Shown here: positions 8,569 to 18,252 of the stretch, in pieces
Numbering within the stretch: the stretch's first letter is position 1
Layout of the letters: each line of letters begins with the position of its first letter
NCBI GenBank assembly: GCA_937908115.1
Contig: CALEQZ010000020.1
Coordinates: 62,001-126,000, forward strand
Direction of reading: 5' to 3'
Source of the DNA: an uncultured Alcaligenaceae bacterium
GTDB lineage: Bacteria; Pseudomonadota; Gammaproteobacteria; Burkholderiales; Burkholderiaceae_B
DNA length: 64,000 nucleotides
The notes under the pieces: model-generated
Told to the model about the DNA's origin: nothing
Databases searched by the model: none
What the model saw: only the letters and a program-made list of their open reading frames with translations
Program-made: the position numbers and the translations under genes

Positions 8569-11500
8569 ATGAAGCGCATGCTGTTCAATGCAACGCACCA
8601 GGAAGAACTGCGCGTTGCAATCGTCGACGGGCAAAAGCTCATCGACCTAGACATCGAAACCGCCGGACGCGAACAGCGCAAAGGCAACATTTACAAAGGC
8701 GTCATCACTCGCATCGAGCCCGGCCTGGAGGCCTGCTTCGTCAACTATGGCGAGGACCGCCACGGCTTCCTGCCGTTCAAGGAAGTCGCCCGCAGCTATT
8801 TCAAGGAAGGCGTGGACGTGCGCACCGCGCGCATCCAAGACGCCCTGCGCGAAGGCCAGGAACTGATCGTCCAGGTCGAGAAGGAAGAGCGCGGCAACAA
8901 GGGCGCGGCCCTGACCACCTTCATCTCGCTGGCCGGCCGCTACCTGGTGCTCATGCCCAACAACCCCCGCGGCGGCGGCGTGTCGCGCCGCGTGGAGGGC
9001 GAAGACCGCCAGGAGCTGCGCGAGACGATGGAGCAGCTGCAGGTGCCGCCGGGCATGAGCATCATCGCCCGCACCGCCGGCATCGGCCGCAGTGTCGAAG
9101 AGCTGCAATGGGACTTGTCCTACCTGCTGCAGCTGTGGACGGCCATCGACAACGCCGCGCGCGAAAACGCCGCGCCCATCCTGATCTACCTGGAATCGAG
9201 CCTGGTCATCCGGGCCATCCGCGACTATTTCTCGCCGGAGATCGGCGAGATCCTCATCGATACCGACGAAATCGCCGACCAGGCCACGGCCTTCATGAGC
9301 GTGGTCATGCCGGACAACGTCCACCGCGTCAAGCGCTACCGCGACGACATCCCCCTGTTCTCGCGCTTCCAGATCGAGCACCAGATCGAAACCGCCTACT
9401 CGCGCACCGTGCAGCTGCCCTCGGGCGGATCGGTCGTGATCGACCACACCGAGGCGCTGGTGGCGGTGGACGTGAACTCGGCGCGCTCGACCCGCGGCGC
9501 GGACATCGAGGAAACGGCCCTGCGCACCAACCTCGAGGCGGCCGATGAAGTGGCCCGCCAGCTGCGCCTGCGCGACCTGGGGGGGCTGATCGTCATCGAC
9601 TTCATCGACATGGAGGACAGCAAGAACCAGCGCGCCGTCGAGCAGCGCCTGCGCGAAGCCCTCCATTTCGACCGCGCGCGGGTGCAAATGGGCAAGATTT
9701 CGCGCTTCGGCCTGATGGAGCTGTCGCGCCAGCGGCTGCGCCCGGCCCTGAACGAAGGCTCGCACATCACCTGCCCGCGCTGCAACGGCACTGGCGTGAT
9801 CCGCGACGCCGAGTCCAGCGCCCTGCACGTGCTGCGCCTGATCCAGGAAGAGGCCATGAAGGAAAACACCGCCGCGGTGCATGCCCAAGTGCCCGTGGAA
9901 GTGGCCACCTTCCTGCTCAACGAAAAGCGCGCCGACATCGCCAAGATGGAGGCCCGCCTGAAGGTCAACCTGGTGCTCATCCCCAACAAGCACCTGGAAA
10001 CGCCCCATCACCGCATCGAACGGCTGCGCCACGACGATCCGCGCCTGGAAGAAGTCAAGGCGAGCTTCGAGTTGGTCGAGGCGCCCGCGCCCGACGTGCC
10101 CTGGACGCCGCGCGAACAGGACGCCAAGCCCAGGCCCGAAGCCTTGGTCAAGGGCATCACCCCCGCGCAGCCCGCGCCGATGTCGTCCGCGCCCAAGCCC
10201 GCCGAATCCAAGCCGGCGCAGGCCGCTGCGGCGGCGTCCAAGCCGGCCGGATTGTTCAAGCGCCTGCTGGGCTGGCTGGGCCTTGATTCCGAACCGGCCG
10301 CCGCCGAACCGGCCGCGCCGGCCAAGCGCGCCCCCGAACGCGACAAGGGCCGGCGCAGCGAAGCCGACCGCGGACCGCGCGGTGACCGCCAACGCCGTCG
10401 CGGCGATCGCCGGGCCGAGGCCGCTAGCGAGGCCGACGAGGGCCGTCGTGCACCGCGTGGCGCGCGGCGCGGCGACACCGAGGGCGAAATCGCTACGCCG
10501 GCCGCTGCCCCTGGCGCTCGCCCGGAAACCGCTGCGCCCGCCCTGGCCGCGGAAGAAGCCTCGACCGGCCGCAGCCGCAACCGCCATCGTCGCCGGGGCC
10601 GGCGCGAAGACGCCGCCGCAGCCGCCGCGCAGGTACCGGCCAATGCGCAGGAAGAAGTGATCACGCCCGTGGCGCCGGCGCCCGAAGCTGCCGCACCCGT
10701 TGACGATACGCCGGCGCCCGCCGGCCAGGTGCCGGTGGCTGCCGACGGGGCTGCCGACGGGGCGGCCGAGGAACAACAGGCCGATCCCGAGCGCCGCCGG
10801 CGCCGTCGCCGCAGCCGCCGTGGCCGCCGCCATGCTGACGAAGCGGCAGCAACCGTGGCCGGCGACGCCCTGCCCGAAAGCGCCGAGGCGGCTGACGAGA
10901 CGCCCGAACCCGTGCCCGTGGTGAGCGAACCCGTCGTGTCCCCGCAAGTGGCGCTGTCCGGCGAGGCCGAGCCTGCCGCCGAGGCCGGGTCGCAGCTTGG
11001 CGTCCCGGCCAGCCAGGGTGCCGCGCCCGACACCGCGCCTGACGGCGGGCAGGCCGCCAGCACGCCAGTGCCGGCCGAAACGGTCGACGAACCTGTCGCG
11101 GCGGCATCGGCTGCGTCGGAACCGGCCGAACCTGCGTCGCAGGCGCTGGCCATACCGGCCGTGACCGACCCCGCCCTTGCGCCCGCGGATATCCCCGAGG
11201 CTGTAGTGCCGTCGGATGCGGCGCTGGCCGCCGAAACGCCTGATGCCACGGCGCAGGCGCCCGAACCGGCCGGCGTTGAAGCGCGCGCCGCGCAGGCGGC
11301 GACCGAGCCCTTGGCGGCCACCGAAACCGCTGCCGCGGCCGAGCCGTCCGCGCCGGCGCAACCGGCTGCGCCCGCGGCGGTCGCCGAACCGGCGCGCGAC
11401 ATCGCGCCGCAGGACACGCCCGCGCAAATGGTCCAGCCCATCGTCGTGCCCGCCGACAGCCGCGAAGCGTTGGCTGCCATGGTCAGGGCTGCGGGCATGC

Positions 11501-11646
11501 AATGGGTCGAGACCGACCCGGCGCGGCTGGAACAGGCGCGCCAGCGCATGGCGCAGTCCGAACGACCCGTGCGGCTGGGCCGCGAACCGCGCATCCTGCC
11601 GCCGGTCTCCAACGTGCCCCTGCAACAGGTCGAGACGCGCCGATAA
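8569..11646 (+). CDS. rne: ribonuclease E
   Basis: Essential endoribonuclease of mRNA decay and rRNA/tRNA maturation, scaffold of the degradosome; 1025 residues. The N-terminal catalytic half shows an S1 domain (about residues 36-119), metal-binding Asp301 in VAVDVNSAR and Asp344 in IDFIDMED, and the Zn-link cysteines 402 and 405 in CPRCNGTG, all matching E. coli positions within two residues. From about residue 515 the protein is a very Ala/Pro/Glu-rich, low-complexity tail with arginine blocks (RRRRRRSRRGRR), typical of an RNA-binding and partner-binding scaffold. The ATG follows a GGAG site. A strong terminator lies downstream. Confidence 0.97.
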   Translation: MKRMLFNATHQEELRVAIVDGQKLIDLDIETAGREQRKGNIYKGVITRIEPGLEACFVNYGEDRHGFLPFKEVARSYFKEGVDVRTARIQDALREGQELIVQVEKEERGNKGAALTTFISLAGRYLVLMPNNPRGGGVSRRVEGEDRQELRETMEQLQVPPGMSIIARTAGIGRSVEELQWDLSYLLQLWTAIDNAARENAAPILIYLESSLVIRAIRDYFSPEIGEILIDTDEIADQATAFMSVVMPDNVHRVKRYRDDIPLFSRFQIEHQIETAYSRTVQLPSGGSVVIDHTEALVAVDVNSARSTRGADIEETALRTNLEAADEVARQLRLRDLGGLIVIDFIDMEDSKNQRAVEQRLREALHFDRARVQMGKISRFGLMELSRQRLRPALNEGSHITCPRCNGTGVIRDAESSALHVLRLIQEEAMKENTAAVHAQVPVEVATFLLNEKRADIAKMEARLKVNLVLIPNKHLETPHHRIERLRHDDPRLEEVKASFELVEAPAPDVPWTPREQDAKPRPEALVKGITPAQPAPMSSAPKPAESKPAQAAAAASKPAGLFKRLLGWLGLDSEPAAAEPAAPAKRAPERDKGRRSEADRGPRGDRQRRRGDRRAEAASEADEGRRAPRGARRGDTEGEIATPAAAPGARPETAAPALAAEEASTGRSRNRHRRRGRREDAAAAAAQVPANAQEEVITPVAPAPEAAAPVDDTPAPAGQVPVAADGAADGAAEEQQADPERRRRRRRSRRGRRHADEAAATVAGDALPESAEAADETPEPVPVVSEPVVSPQVALSGEAEPAAEAGSQLGVPASQGAAPDTAPDGGQAASTPVPAETVDEPVAAASAASEPAEPASQALAIPAVTDPALAPADIPEAVVPSDAALAAETPDATAQAPEPAGVEARAAQAATEPLAATETAAAAEPSAPAQPAAPAAVAEPARDIAPQDTPAQMVQPIVVPADSREALAAMVRAAGMQWVETDPARLEQARQRMAQSERPVRLGREPRILPPVSNVPLQQVETRR

Positions 11647-11668
11647 ACGTAGCGGCCCGCAGCGACGG

Positions 11669-11702
11669 CCGGCCGTTTCCGCCAGGAAACGGCCGGTTTT
11701 TT
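11669..11702 (+). terminator. intrinsic terminator of rne
   Basis: A perfect 12-bp GC-rich stem (11669-11680 with 11685-11696), four-base loop, then six T residues, 22 nt after the rne stop codon. Confidence 0.93.
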
Positions 11703-11736
11703 GCGCCGGCCGGCACGGCCACAGGCCAGCGCCTGG

Positions 11737-13419
11737 CTATCGCGCGGAAAAACTCAGCCGCGGCACCGCCTGCAGCAAGCGGCGTGTCGTCTCGTGCCGG
11801 GGGGCCTGCAACACCTGTGCGGCCTCTCCCAGCTCGACGATGCGGCCACCGTGCATGACTGCCACCCGGTCGGCCAGGTACTCGACGACGCCGAAGTTGT
11901 GCGTGATGAAAAGATAGGCAATGCCGAACTCGGCCTGCAGCTCGCGCAGCAGGTCCAGGATCTGTGCCTGCACCGACACGTCCAGCGCCGACGTGGGTTC
12001 GTCCAGCACCAGCACTTCTGGTTCGACGGCCAACGCGCGGGCGATCGCCACGCGCTGGCGCTGGCCGCCGGAAAATTCGTGCGGGTAGCGGCCGGCAGCG
12101 TCGGCGGGCAGGCCGACGCGCCCCAGCAGGCCATGGATGCGCGCCTGCCTCTGGCTCGCGGAAAGCTCCGGCCGCAAGGCGGCGATGCCCTCGTCCAAAA
12201 TGTCGCCCACCCGCATGCGGGGATCGAGCGATGCGTACGGGTCTTGGAAGACGATCTGGATGCGCCGGCGCAGCGCCATCAACGCCTTGCCCCGCGCGTG
12301 CAGCAGGTCTTGGCCGCCGAGCGTCGCCCGGCCGGTGATGCGCGCGCTGCCATCGATCAGCCGCAATAGCGCCTTGCCCGTCGTGGTCTTGCCGCAGCCG
12401 GATTCGCCCAGCAAGGCCAATGTCTCGCCGGCGCGCAGGGTGAACCCGACGCCATCGACCGCCTTGACCCAGCCGGCAATGCGCCGCAGCAGGCCCTTGC
12501 GCACGGGGTAGTGCACGCGCAGGTCGGCGACTTCCAGGATGGGCGCCCCAGGCGCGGGCGCAGCGATGGCGCGGCCCGCCGGCGAGAGCGGCCGGCCGCG
12601 CTTTTCGAAGGTGGGGATGGCGTCGAAGAGCTCGCGCGCGTAGGGGTGGCGCGGCGAGCGGAAAAACTGCTCGGCCGGCGCGGCCTCGACGATGCGGCCG
12701 GCGCGCATCAGCGCCACGTATTGGGCCACGTTGCGCACGACGGCCAGGTCGTGGGAGATGAGCATCATGGCCATGCCCATCTCGCGCTGGATCTCGGCCA
12801 GCAGCGCCAACACCTGCGCCTGGACGGTCACATCCAGCGCGGTGGTGGGCTCGTCGGCGATCAGCAGCACCGGCTCGGCCGCCAGGGCGATGGCGATCAT
12901 GATGCGCTGCTTCTGCCCGCCCGAAAATTGGAAAGGATAGTCGTCGATGCGCCTTTCCGGATCCGGGATGCCGACGCGCCGCAACCAGTGGATGGCGCGC
13001 TCGCGCGCAGCCGTGCCGCGCAGCGGCGTGTGCGCAATGATCGTCTCCATGATCTGGTCGCCCACGCGCATGACCGGATTCAGGCTGGTGGACGGTTCCT
13101 GGAAAATGATGCCGATGCGCGCGCCGCGCACCGCGCGCATGTCGCGTTCGGTCAGCGCGTTGAGGTCCGTGCCCTCGAGCAGGATGCGCCCGCCCTGGAT
13201 GCGGCCGGCCTCGGGCAACAGGCGCAGCAAGGCGAGCGCCGTCATGCTCTTGCCGCAGCCCGATTCACCGACGAGCGCAAAGGTCTCGCCACGCTCGATG
13301 GCCAGGCTCAGGCCCGCGACGGCCTGGGTCAGCCCCGACGAGCCGCTGATCGCGACGTCCAACCCCTGGATCTCGAGCACGCTCGCCGCCTGGCGGCGGC
13401 CTTCGGCAGGCGCGTTCAT
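11737..13419 (-). CDS. peptide-type ABC transporter, double ATP-binding protein
   Basis: Cytoplasmic ATPase of 560 residues made of two complete ABC domains in tandem, as in YejF-type peptide importers, so it can form the nucleotide-binding pair alone. Domain 1 has Walker A GESGCGKSMTAL, signature FSGGQKQR and Walker B/D-loop DEPTTALDV; domain 2 has GESGCGKTTTGK, FSGGQRQR and DEPTSALDV. Oligopeptide-type C-terminal extensions follow each domain (RHPYARELFDAIP in the first). The start at 13419 has a clear GGAGG site. Last gene of a four-gene operon that runs binding protein, permease, permease, ATPase. Confidence 0.93.
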   Translation of the reverse strand: MNAPAEGRRQAASVLEIQGLDVAISGSSGLTQAVAGLSLAIERGETFALVGESGCGKSMTALALLRLLPEAGRIQGGRILLEGTDLNALTERDMRAVRGARIGIIFQEPSTSLNPVMRVGDQIMETIIAHTPLRGTAARERAIHWLRRVGIPDPERRIDDYPFQFSGGQKQRIMIAIALAAEPVLLIADEPTTALDVTVQAQVLALLAEIQREMGMAMMLISHDLAVVRNVAQYVALMRAGRIVEAAPAEQFFRSPRHPYARELFDAIPTFEKRGRPLSPAGRAIAAPAPGAPILEVADLRVHYPVRKGLLRRIAGWVKAVDGVGFTLRAGETLALLGESGCGKTTTGKALLRLIDGSARITGRATLGGQDLLHARGKALMALRRRIQIVFQDPYASLDPRMRVGDILDEGIAALRPELSASQRQARIHGLLGRVGLPADAAGRYPHEFSGGQRQRVAIARALAVEPEVLVLDEPTSALDVSVQAQILDLLRELQAEFGIAYLFITHNFGVVEYLADRVAVMHGGRIVELGEAAQVLQAPRHETTRRLLQAVPRLSFSAR

Positions 13420-13468
13420 GGGTGCCTCCCCGGGCCAGGACCAAGCATGGGGTCGTGCCGGCGCGCCC

Positions 13469-14959
13469 TCATCGCGCCGCCCCCGCCCCGGCGCCGCCGG
13501 CCGGCGCGGCATCGCCGATGACCGGTGCCACGGCGCCGATCGGCGCGAACCGCCGCGTGCGCGGATCGAATGCATCGCGCACCGCGTCGGCAAACAGGTT
13601 GGCCGCCAGCACCAGCGCCAGCATGAACACGAAGGCGGTGGCCAGGTTCCACCAGATCATGGGGTCGCGGGACATCTCGAGCCGGGCCATGTCTATCATC
13701 GATCCGAAGGAATTCATCGTCGGGTCCACGCCTATGCCCAGGTAGGACAGCACGGCCTCGTACAGCACCAGCCCAGAAAACTCCAGCACGGCGGTGATCA
13801 GGACGATGTGCATGACGTTGGGCAGGAGATGCCGCCGCATGATGCGCAGGTGCGAGATGCCGAAGGCGCGCGCGGCCTGCACGTATTCGAGTTCGCGCAG
13901 CTTCAGCGTCTCGGCGCGCAGCAGCCGGCACAGCCCGGCCCAGCCGGTCAACCCCAGGATCAGGCACAGCAGGAATAACCGCAGGTCGGCACGCTGGGCC
14001 GATGTCGGGAAATCGGCCGGATGCGCATCGATATAGACCTGCATCATCAGCACACAGGCGGCGATGAGCAGTACCCCTGGTATCGAGGTGAGCGTCGTGT
14101 AGAGATATTGGATGACGTCGTCGACGCGCCCCTTGAAGTAGCCCGCGGCGATACCGAAGACGATGGCCGGCGGCAACATGGCCAGCGTGGTCAGGCTGCC
14201 GATGACCAGCGCCGTGCGCACGCTCTTGAGCGCTTGCCACAGCACGTCGTTGCCGGTGCGGTCGGTGCCCAGCGGATGGTAGCCGCTGGCCAGTCCTGCC
14301 AGGCCACCTGCGATCACGCACAGGATGACCAACGTGATCCACATCGGCCGCCATGGCAGCTGCGTGCGTCCACGCGCGATCGCCCCCAAGGCGGCCCGCC
14401 AGCCGCCATGGCGCCGCGCCAGCGCCATGGCGAGCGCCGCGCCCGCCGCCAACGCCACGGCGATGCCGGCCGCAGCACCCGCGCCCAGACGCGCCAGCAC
14501 ATCCCCCAGGCGCGGGGCATCGGGATCGTCCAAATGGGCGCCGCCAAACGCCAGGCGGGGGAAGTCCCGCACTGGCTCGCCGCCCTCGAGCAGCGTTTCC
14601 TTGGTGAACTGGCGCGTGGCCAGCGGTGCAGAATACGTCTTTTCAGGATGGGCAAGGCCGCTGCCTGCCAGGAGCGCATCCAGCGCCGACCGCACTGACG
14701 GCGCATAGGCGCGCGGCGCGCCGGGCGCGGCATCCAGCGCCGGCGGCAGCAGCGGCCGGTAGTGGATGGAATCGAGCAGCCCAACCAGTGCGAAGGCGCA
14801 CAGCACGACGGCCGCGCACATGGCCGGCGTATCCCGGGCCACGCGCGCCCAGGCCGCCCGCACCGAAGGCGACCGGCTCGCGCGCCAGCCATAAACCACC
14901 GCTCCGGCCAGGAGCAGGAACAAGGCAGCGTCGGTCCACAGCAGCACGAATCGGGGCAT
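13469..14959 (-). CDS. peptide-type ABC transporter permease (OppC/YejE-like)
   Basis: Inner-membrane permease of 496 residues, longer than the usual 300-350. The C-terminal half is a standard DppC/OppC permease with HPLGTDRTGNDVL near the start of the domain and an EAA-type coupling segment (EYVQAARAFGISHLRIMRRHLLPN). The first roughly 220 residues add further helices and a large hydrophilic segment (about residues 65-155) that probably faces the periplasm, as in the longer YejE-like proteins. It follows the first permease gene by 3 nt. The last 30 residues are Ala/Gly/Pro-rich and poorly conserved in character. Confidence 0.9.
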   Translation of the reverse strand: MPRFVLLWTDAALFLLLAGAVVYGWRASRSPSVRAAWARVARDTPAMCAAVVLCAFALVGLLDSIHYRPLLPPALDAAPGAPRAYAPSVRSALDALLAGSGLAHPEKTYSAPLATRQFTKETLLEGGEPVRDFPRLAFGGAHLDDPDAPRLGDVLARLGAGAAAGIAVALAAGAALAMALARRHGGWRAALGAIARGRTQLPWRPMWITLVILCVIAGGLAGLASGYHPLGTDRTGNDVLWQALKSVRTALVIGSLTTLAMLPPAIVFGIAAGYFKGRVDDVIQYLYTTLTSIPGVLLIAACVLMMQVYIDAHPADFPTSAQRADLRLFLLCLILGLTGWAGLCRLLRAETLKLRELEYVQAARAFGISHLRIMRRHLLPNVMHIVLITAVLEFSGLVLYEAVLSYLGIGVDPTMNSFGSMIDMARLEMSRDPMIWWNLATAFVFMLALVLAANLFADAVRDAFDPRTRRFAPIGAVAPVIGDAAPAGGAGAGAAR

Positions 14960-14962
14960 GGT

Positions 14963-15940
14963 CTACTCGAAGCGTACACGCGGGTCGGCCAGCGTGTAGG
15001 AAATGTCTGCCAGGATCAGTCCGGCGATGTACAGGCTGGAGCCAAGGAACACCATGGCGCGCACGATGGAGAAATCCTGCGCGTTGATGGCGTCGATGGT
15101 ATAGCTGCCCAGTCCGGGAATACCGAAAAACGATTCGGCGATCAGGCTGCCCATGAACAACAGCGGGATGGCCGACACCGTGCCGGTCAAAATGGGCAGC
15201 ATGGCGTTGCGCAGCACGTGCCGGAACAACACCACCCGCTCGGCCAGGCCCTTGGCGCGCGCCGTGCGCACGTAGTCCTTGCCGATCTCCTCCAAGAACA
15301 AAGTGCGGTAGAAGCGCGCCTCCGGCCCAAGCCGGGAAATCACCGCCACCAGCACGGGCAGCGCCAGGAACTTGACCATGTCCACCCCCGTGCCGAAGCC
15401 CGAATACGGCACCAGGCGCAGTACCTTGGCAAACAGCCATTGGCCCGCGATGATGTAGAACAGGCTGGATACCGACAGCAAAATCACGCACACGACCACG
15501 CCCCAGAAGTCCAAGCGGGTCGCGCGGAAATACACCAGCGTCAGCGAAAACACCACGCTGGCAAACAGCCCGAGCGCAAAAGACGGCAGCGCCAGCGCCA
15601 GGCTGGGCCCGATGCGCTGGCGGATTTCCCTGCCGATGTCGCGCCCGCCGTCGGATTCGCCGAAGTCGAACACCAATAGCGGCGCCGACCGCTGGTAGAA
15701 GATGGTGTCGGTCAGGCGTGCACTGCCTTGTGCCTGCGCGTTATAGAAAAGCGGCTTGTCGTAGCCGCGCTCGGCCTTCCAGCGCTCGATGGCCTCGATG
15801 CTGACGCGCTGCCCCCCTATGGCCAGGCGCGCCATGTCGTCCGGCGTGTTGACCGCGAAAAACAGCACGAAAGTGAAGAGATTGACGCCGATGAGGATCA
15901 GCACACCGTAGAGCAGCCGGCGAATGACGTATGCGGTCAT
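14963..15940 (-). CDS. peptide-type ABC transporter permease (OppB/YejB-like)
   Basis: Inner-membrane permease of 325 residues with the characteristic DppB/OppB N-terminus (YVIRRLLYGVLILIGVNLFTF) and an EAA-type loop (RTARAKGLAERVVLFRHVLRN) that contacts the ATPase. Its ATG overlaps the TGA of the binding-protein gene by four bases, so translation is coupled. It would pair with the second permease to form the translocation channel. Confidence 0.92.
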   Translation of the reverse strand: MTAYVIRRLLYGVLILIGVNLFTFVLFFAVNTPDDMARLAIGGQRVSIEAIERWKAERGYDKPLFYNAQAQGSARLTDTIFYQRSAPLLVFDFGESDGGRDIGREIRQRIGPSLALALPSFALGLFASVVFSLTLVYFRATRLDFWGVVVCVILLSVSSLFYIIAGQWLFAKVLRLVPYSGFGTGVDMVKFLALPVLVAVISRLGPEARFYRTLFLEEIGKDYVRTARAKGLAERVVLFRHVLRNAMLPILTGTVSAIPLLFMGSLIAESFFGIPGLGSYTIDAINAQDFSIVRAMVFLGSSLYIAGLILADISYTLADPRVRFE

Positions 15941-18189
15941 GCCTCGCCCTCCGCGCGCCGCGGCGCACCGCCCGTTTCCGCCGCGTCATGCACGGTCTGC
16001 GCCTCGCGCCGGCGCAAGGCGCGCCACGCGGGCCAGACCGCCGCGGCCACGGCCAGCGGCAGCAAGGCCAGCGGCCACCAGATCGGCGTATTCCATTCGC
16101 GTATGCGCTGCGCACGCAGCGCCGGGTCGATCTTCATGTACTGCAGCGTGTTGCGCACCATCTGCGTGGGCTTGGCGTTGCCTACCCATTGGTGGTAGGC
16201 CCCGCCCGACTTGGGGAAGTAGCCGAACATCCAGGGCGCGTCGCGCTGCACGACGGCCACCATCTCGTGGATGAGCGCTTCCTTTTGCGGGCCGTCGTCC
16301 AGGTAACGCATTTTCTCGAACAGCGCATCGTACTCGGCGCTGGCGTAATTGGCCGCGTTCTCGCCGCCAGAGACCGCCTTCGCGTTGGGCCCGTACAGCA
16401 GGAACAGGAAGTTTTCGGCGTCGGGATAGTCGGCCAGCCACCCCCACATGAACAGCTGTGCGGCGCCGCGGCGCATCTTGTCCTGGAAGCGGTTGTAGTC
16501 GGTGGCACGGATGTCCAGCTGGATGCCCAGCTTGGCCAGCTGGCGCCGCATCCAGTCGAACTGCGGGCTGGCCCCGGTCATGCCCCCCATCGCGTCGTAG
16601 TGCAGCACCAGCGGCGCGCCGGTGCGCGCGTCGCGCCCGTCCGGGTAGCCGGCCTCGGCCAGCAGCTGCTTGGCAACTTCCAGCGGCTTACGCTGGGCCT
16701 TGCCGTCGCGCACGTCGTAGACGACGCGGTTGATGCCTTCGGGGCCATCCCGGTAGCCGAGCACGCCGGGCGGCACCGGGCCGTGGGCAGGCTGCGCCTG
16801 GCCGTTCTCGAAAATGGCGATGTACTGCTCCCAATCGAAGGCAATGCTGATCGCCTGGCGCAGCTTGCGGTTGCGCGCCTGCTGCTCGGGCGTGTCGCCC
16901 TTGCCCACGACCGGGTCCAACCAATTGAATCCCATGTACCAGTTCTGCGTCTCGACCGTGGTCGGCAACTGCAGGCCGCGCTCGCGATACAGCGCCGCCT
17001 TTTCGGGGGAGTCGCCCGCGGCCACCAGCATGGACACGCCGTATTCGCCGCGCTCGACCTGCGGGACGTCGTAATAGCCCTGCATGAACTTGCCCTGCAG
17101 CGGGATGGCCTCTTTTTCGATGCTGAACACGACCCGGTCGATGAAGGGCGTGGGCTTGCCGCAGTCTTGCAGCAGGCCGGCGGCGCGGTCGGCCGGCTCA
17201 CCTTCGCAGGGATACGGCTCGCCGCGGAAATTGGGGTTGCGCGCCAGCACGTGGCGCTGGTTCTGGCGTGACTCGACCAGCATGTAAGGCCCCGTGCCCA
17301 CCGGCCAGGTATTGAGCGACAGGTCGCGCTCGGCCATGCCAGGCTGGTGGTAGAAACGGTCGGCCTCCCAGGGAATGGGGGCCATGAAGGTCATCGCCAG
17401 CCAGTACTTGAACTGGGGATACTTGCCGATCACCCGGATGCGCAGGGTGTGGTCATCCAGCGCCTGCACACCTGGGAAGCCTTCCTGCCGCAAATCCAGC
17501 CAAGGCAAATCGCGGGTGCCGGGCGCCAGCCCCTGGCGCAGCCTTTCATCGACCTGCTTCAGGCGCTTGCCATAGTCGGCCATGCCAACGATGTGCTCAG
17601 CCATCACGGAATAAATGGGCGATGCCACCCGGGGGCTGGCCAGCCGGCGGATGGCATAGACATAGTCGTGCGCTGTCAGCTCGCGCGTGCCCGTGTGCTC
17701 GAAGTCGCCGATGCCCTCCTTGCCATCGAGCGCTTCGGCCGTGATCGGAAAGTACACGTAGCTGCCATCGTCGCGGCGGGCGAAGGCCGGATGCGGCTGG
17801 AAGAGGATGCCGGGGCGGATGGGGATGTCGTAGACGCTTTCGGCGATGTCCTGTCCCGGCGCATCGTCGGGCAGGCGCCGGCCTTGCGCATCGTAGTAGG
17901 CCGGCTGCGCCAGCGCCGCGGCGGCCCGGGGCACCAGCTCGTACGGGCGCTTCAGGTAATGGTAGCCGTAGAGCGGCTCGTAGATGTTATAGGTGTAAGG
18001 CGTTTCGTCGGCCGAGTACGACCGGGCCGGGTCCAGGTATTTGGGCGAGCGCTGGGTAAATGCCGTGTACAGCGTATTTTGGCTTTCGGCGCCCGCCTCG
18101 TACGGGCTGTTGACGGGGGCCTGGCGCCCGCAGCCGGCCAAGGCAACGGCCAGCGCCACCGCCACGATCGCCCCGCTCGTCCTGCGCAT
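15937..18189 (-). CDS. ABC transporter family-5 solute-binding lipoprotein
   Basis: Extracytoplasmic binding protein of the SBP_bac_5 (peptide/nickel) family, first gene of the importer operon. The 750-residue product begins with a lipoprotein signal (MRRTSGAIVAVALAVALAGC, Cys20), so it should be membrane-anchored rather than free in the periplasm. At 750 residues it is longer than the common 500-600. A hydrophobic segment near the C-terminus (LALLPLAVAAAVWPAW) followed by basic residues suggests a second membrane anchor, which is unusual. The start is set by a GGAGG site just upstream. Substrate unknown. Confidence 0.88.
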   Translation of the reverse strand: MRRTSGAIVAVALAVALAGCGRQAPVNSPYEAGAESQNTLYTAFTQRSPKYLDPARSYSADETPYTYNIYEPLYGYHYLKRPYELVPRAAAALAQPAYYDAQGRRLPDDAPGQDIAESVYDIPIRPGILFQPHPAFARRDDGSYVYFPITAEALDGKEGIGDFEHTGTRELTAHDYVYAIRRLASPRVASPIYSVMAEHIVGMADYGKRLKQVDERLRQGLAPGTRDLPWLDLRQEGFPGVQALDDHTLRIRVIGKYPQFKYWLAMTFMAPIPWEADRFYHQPGMAERDLSLNTWPVGTGPYMLVESRQNQRHVLARNPNFRGEPYPCEGEPADRAAGLLQDCGKPTPFIDRVVFSIEKEAIPLQGKFMQGYYDVPQVERGEYGVSMLVAAGDSPEKAALYRERGLQLPTTVETQNWYMGFNWLDPVVGKGDTPEQQARNRKLRQAISIAFDWEQYIAIFENGQAQPAHGPVPPGVLGYRDGPEGINRVVYDVRDGKAQRKPLEVAKQLLAEAGYPDGRDARTGAPLVLHYDAMGGMTGASPQFDWMRRQLAKLGIQLDIRATDYNRFQDKMRRGAAQLFMWGWLADYPDAENFLFLLYGPNAKAVSGGENAANYASAEYDALFEKMRYLDDGPQKEALIHEMVAVVQRDAPWMFGYFPKSGGAYHQWVGNAKPTQMVRNTLQYMKIDPALRAQRIREWNTPIWWPLALLPLAVAAAVWPAWRALRRREAQTVHDAAETGGAPRRAEGEA

Positions 18190-18252
18190 GCATGCCCTCC
18201 AGCCTGGAATCGAGGGCAAGGATAGCAAATGCCCCCAGGCGGGGACAGACCG

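Noticed and set aside
8647..11625. A 992-codon open frame antisense to rne
   Set aside because: It is the mirror of the GC-rich, low-complexity rne coding sequence. It has no ribosome-binding site or recognisable domain, and rne itself is unmistakable.
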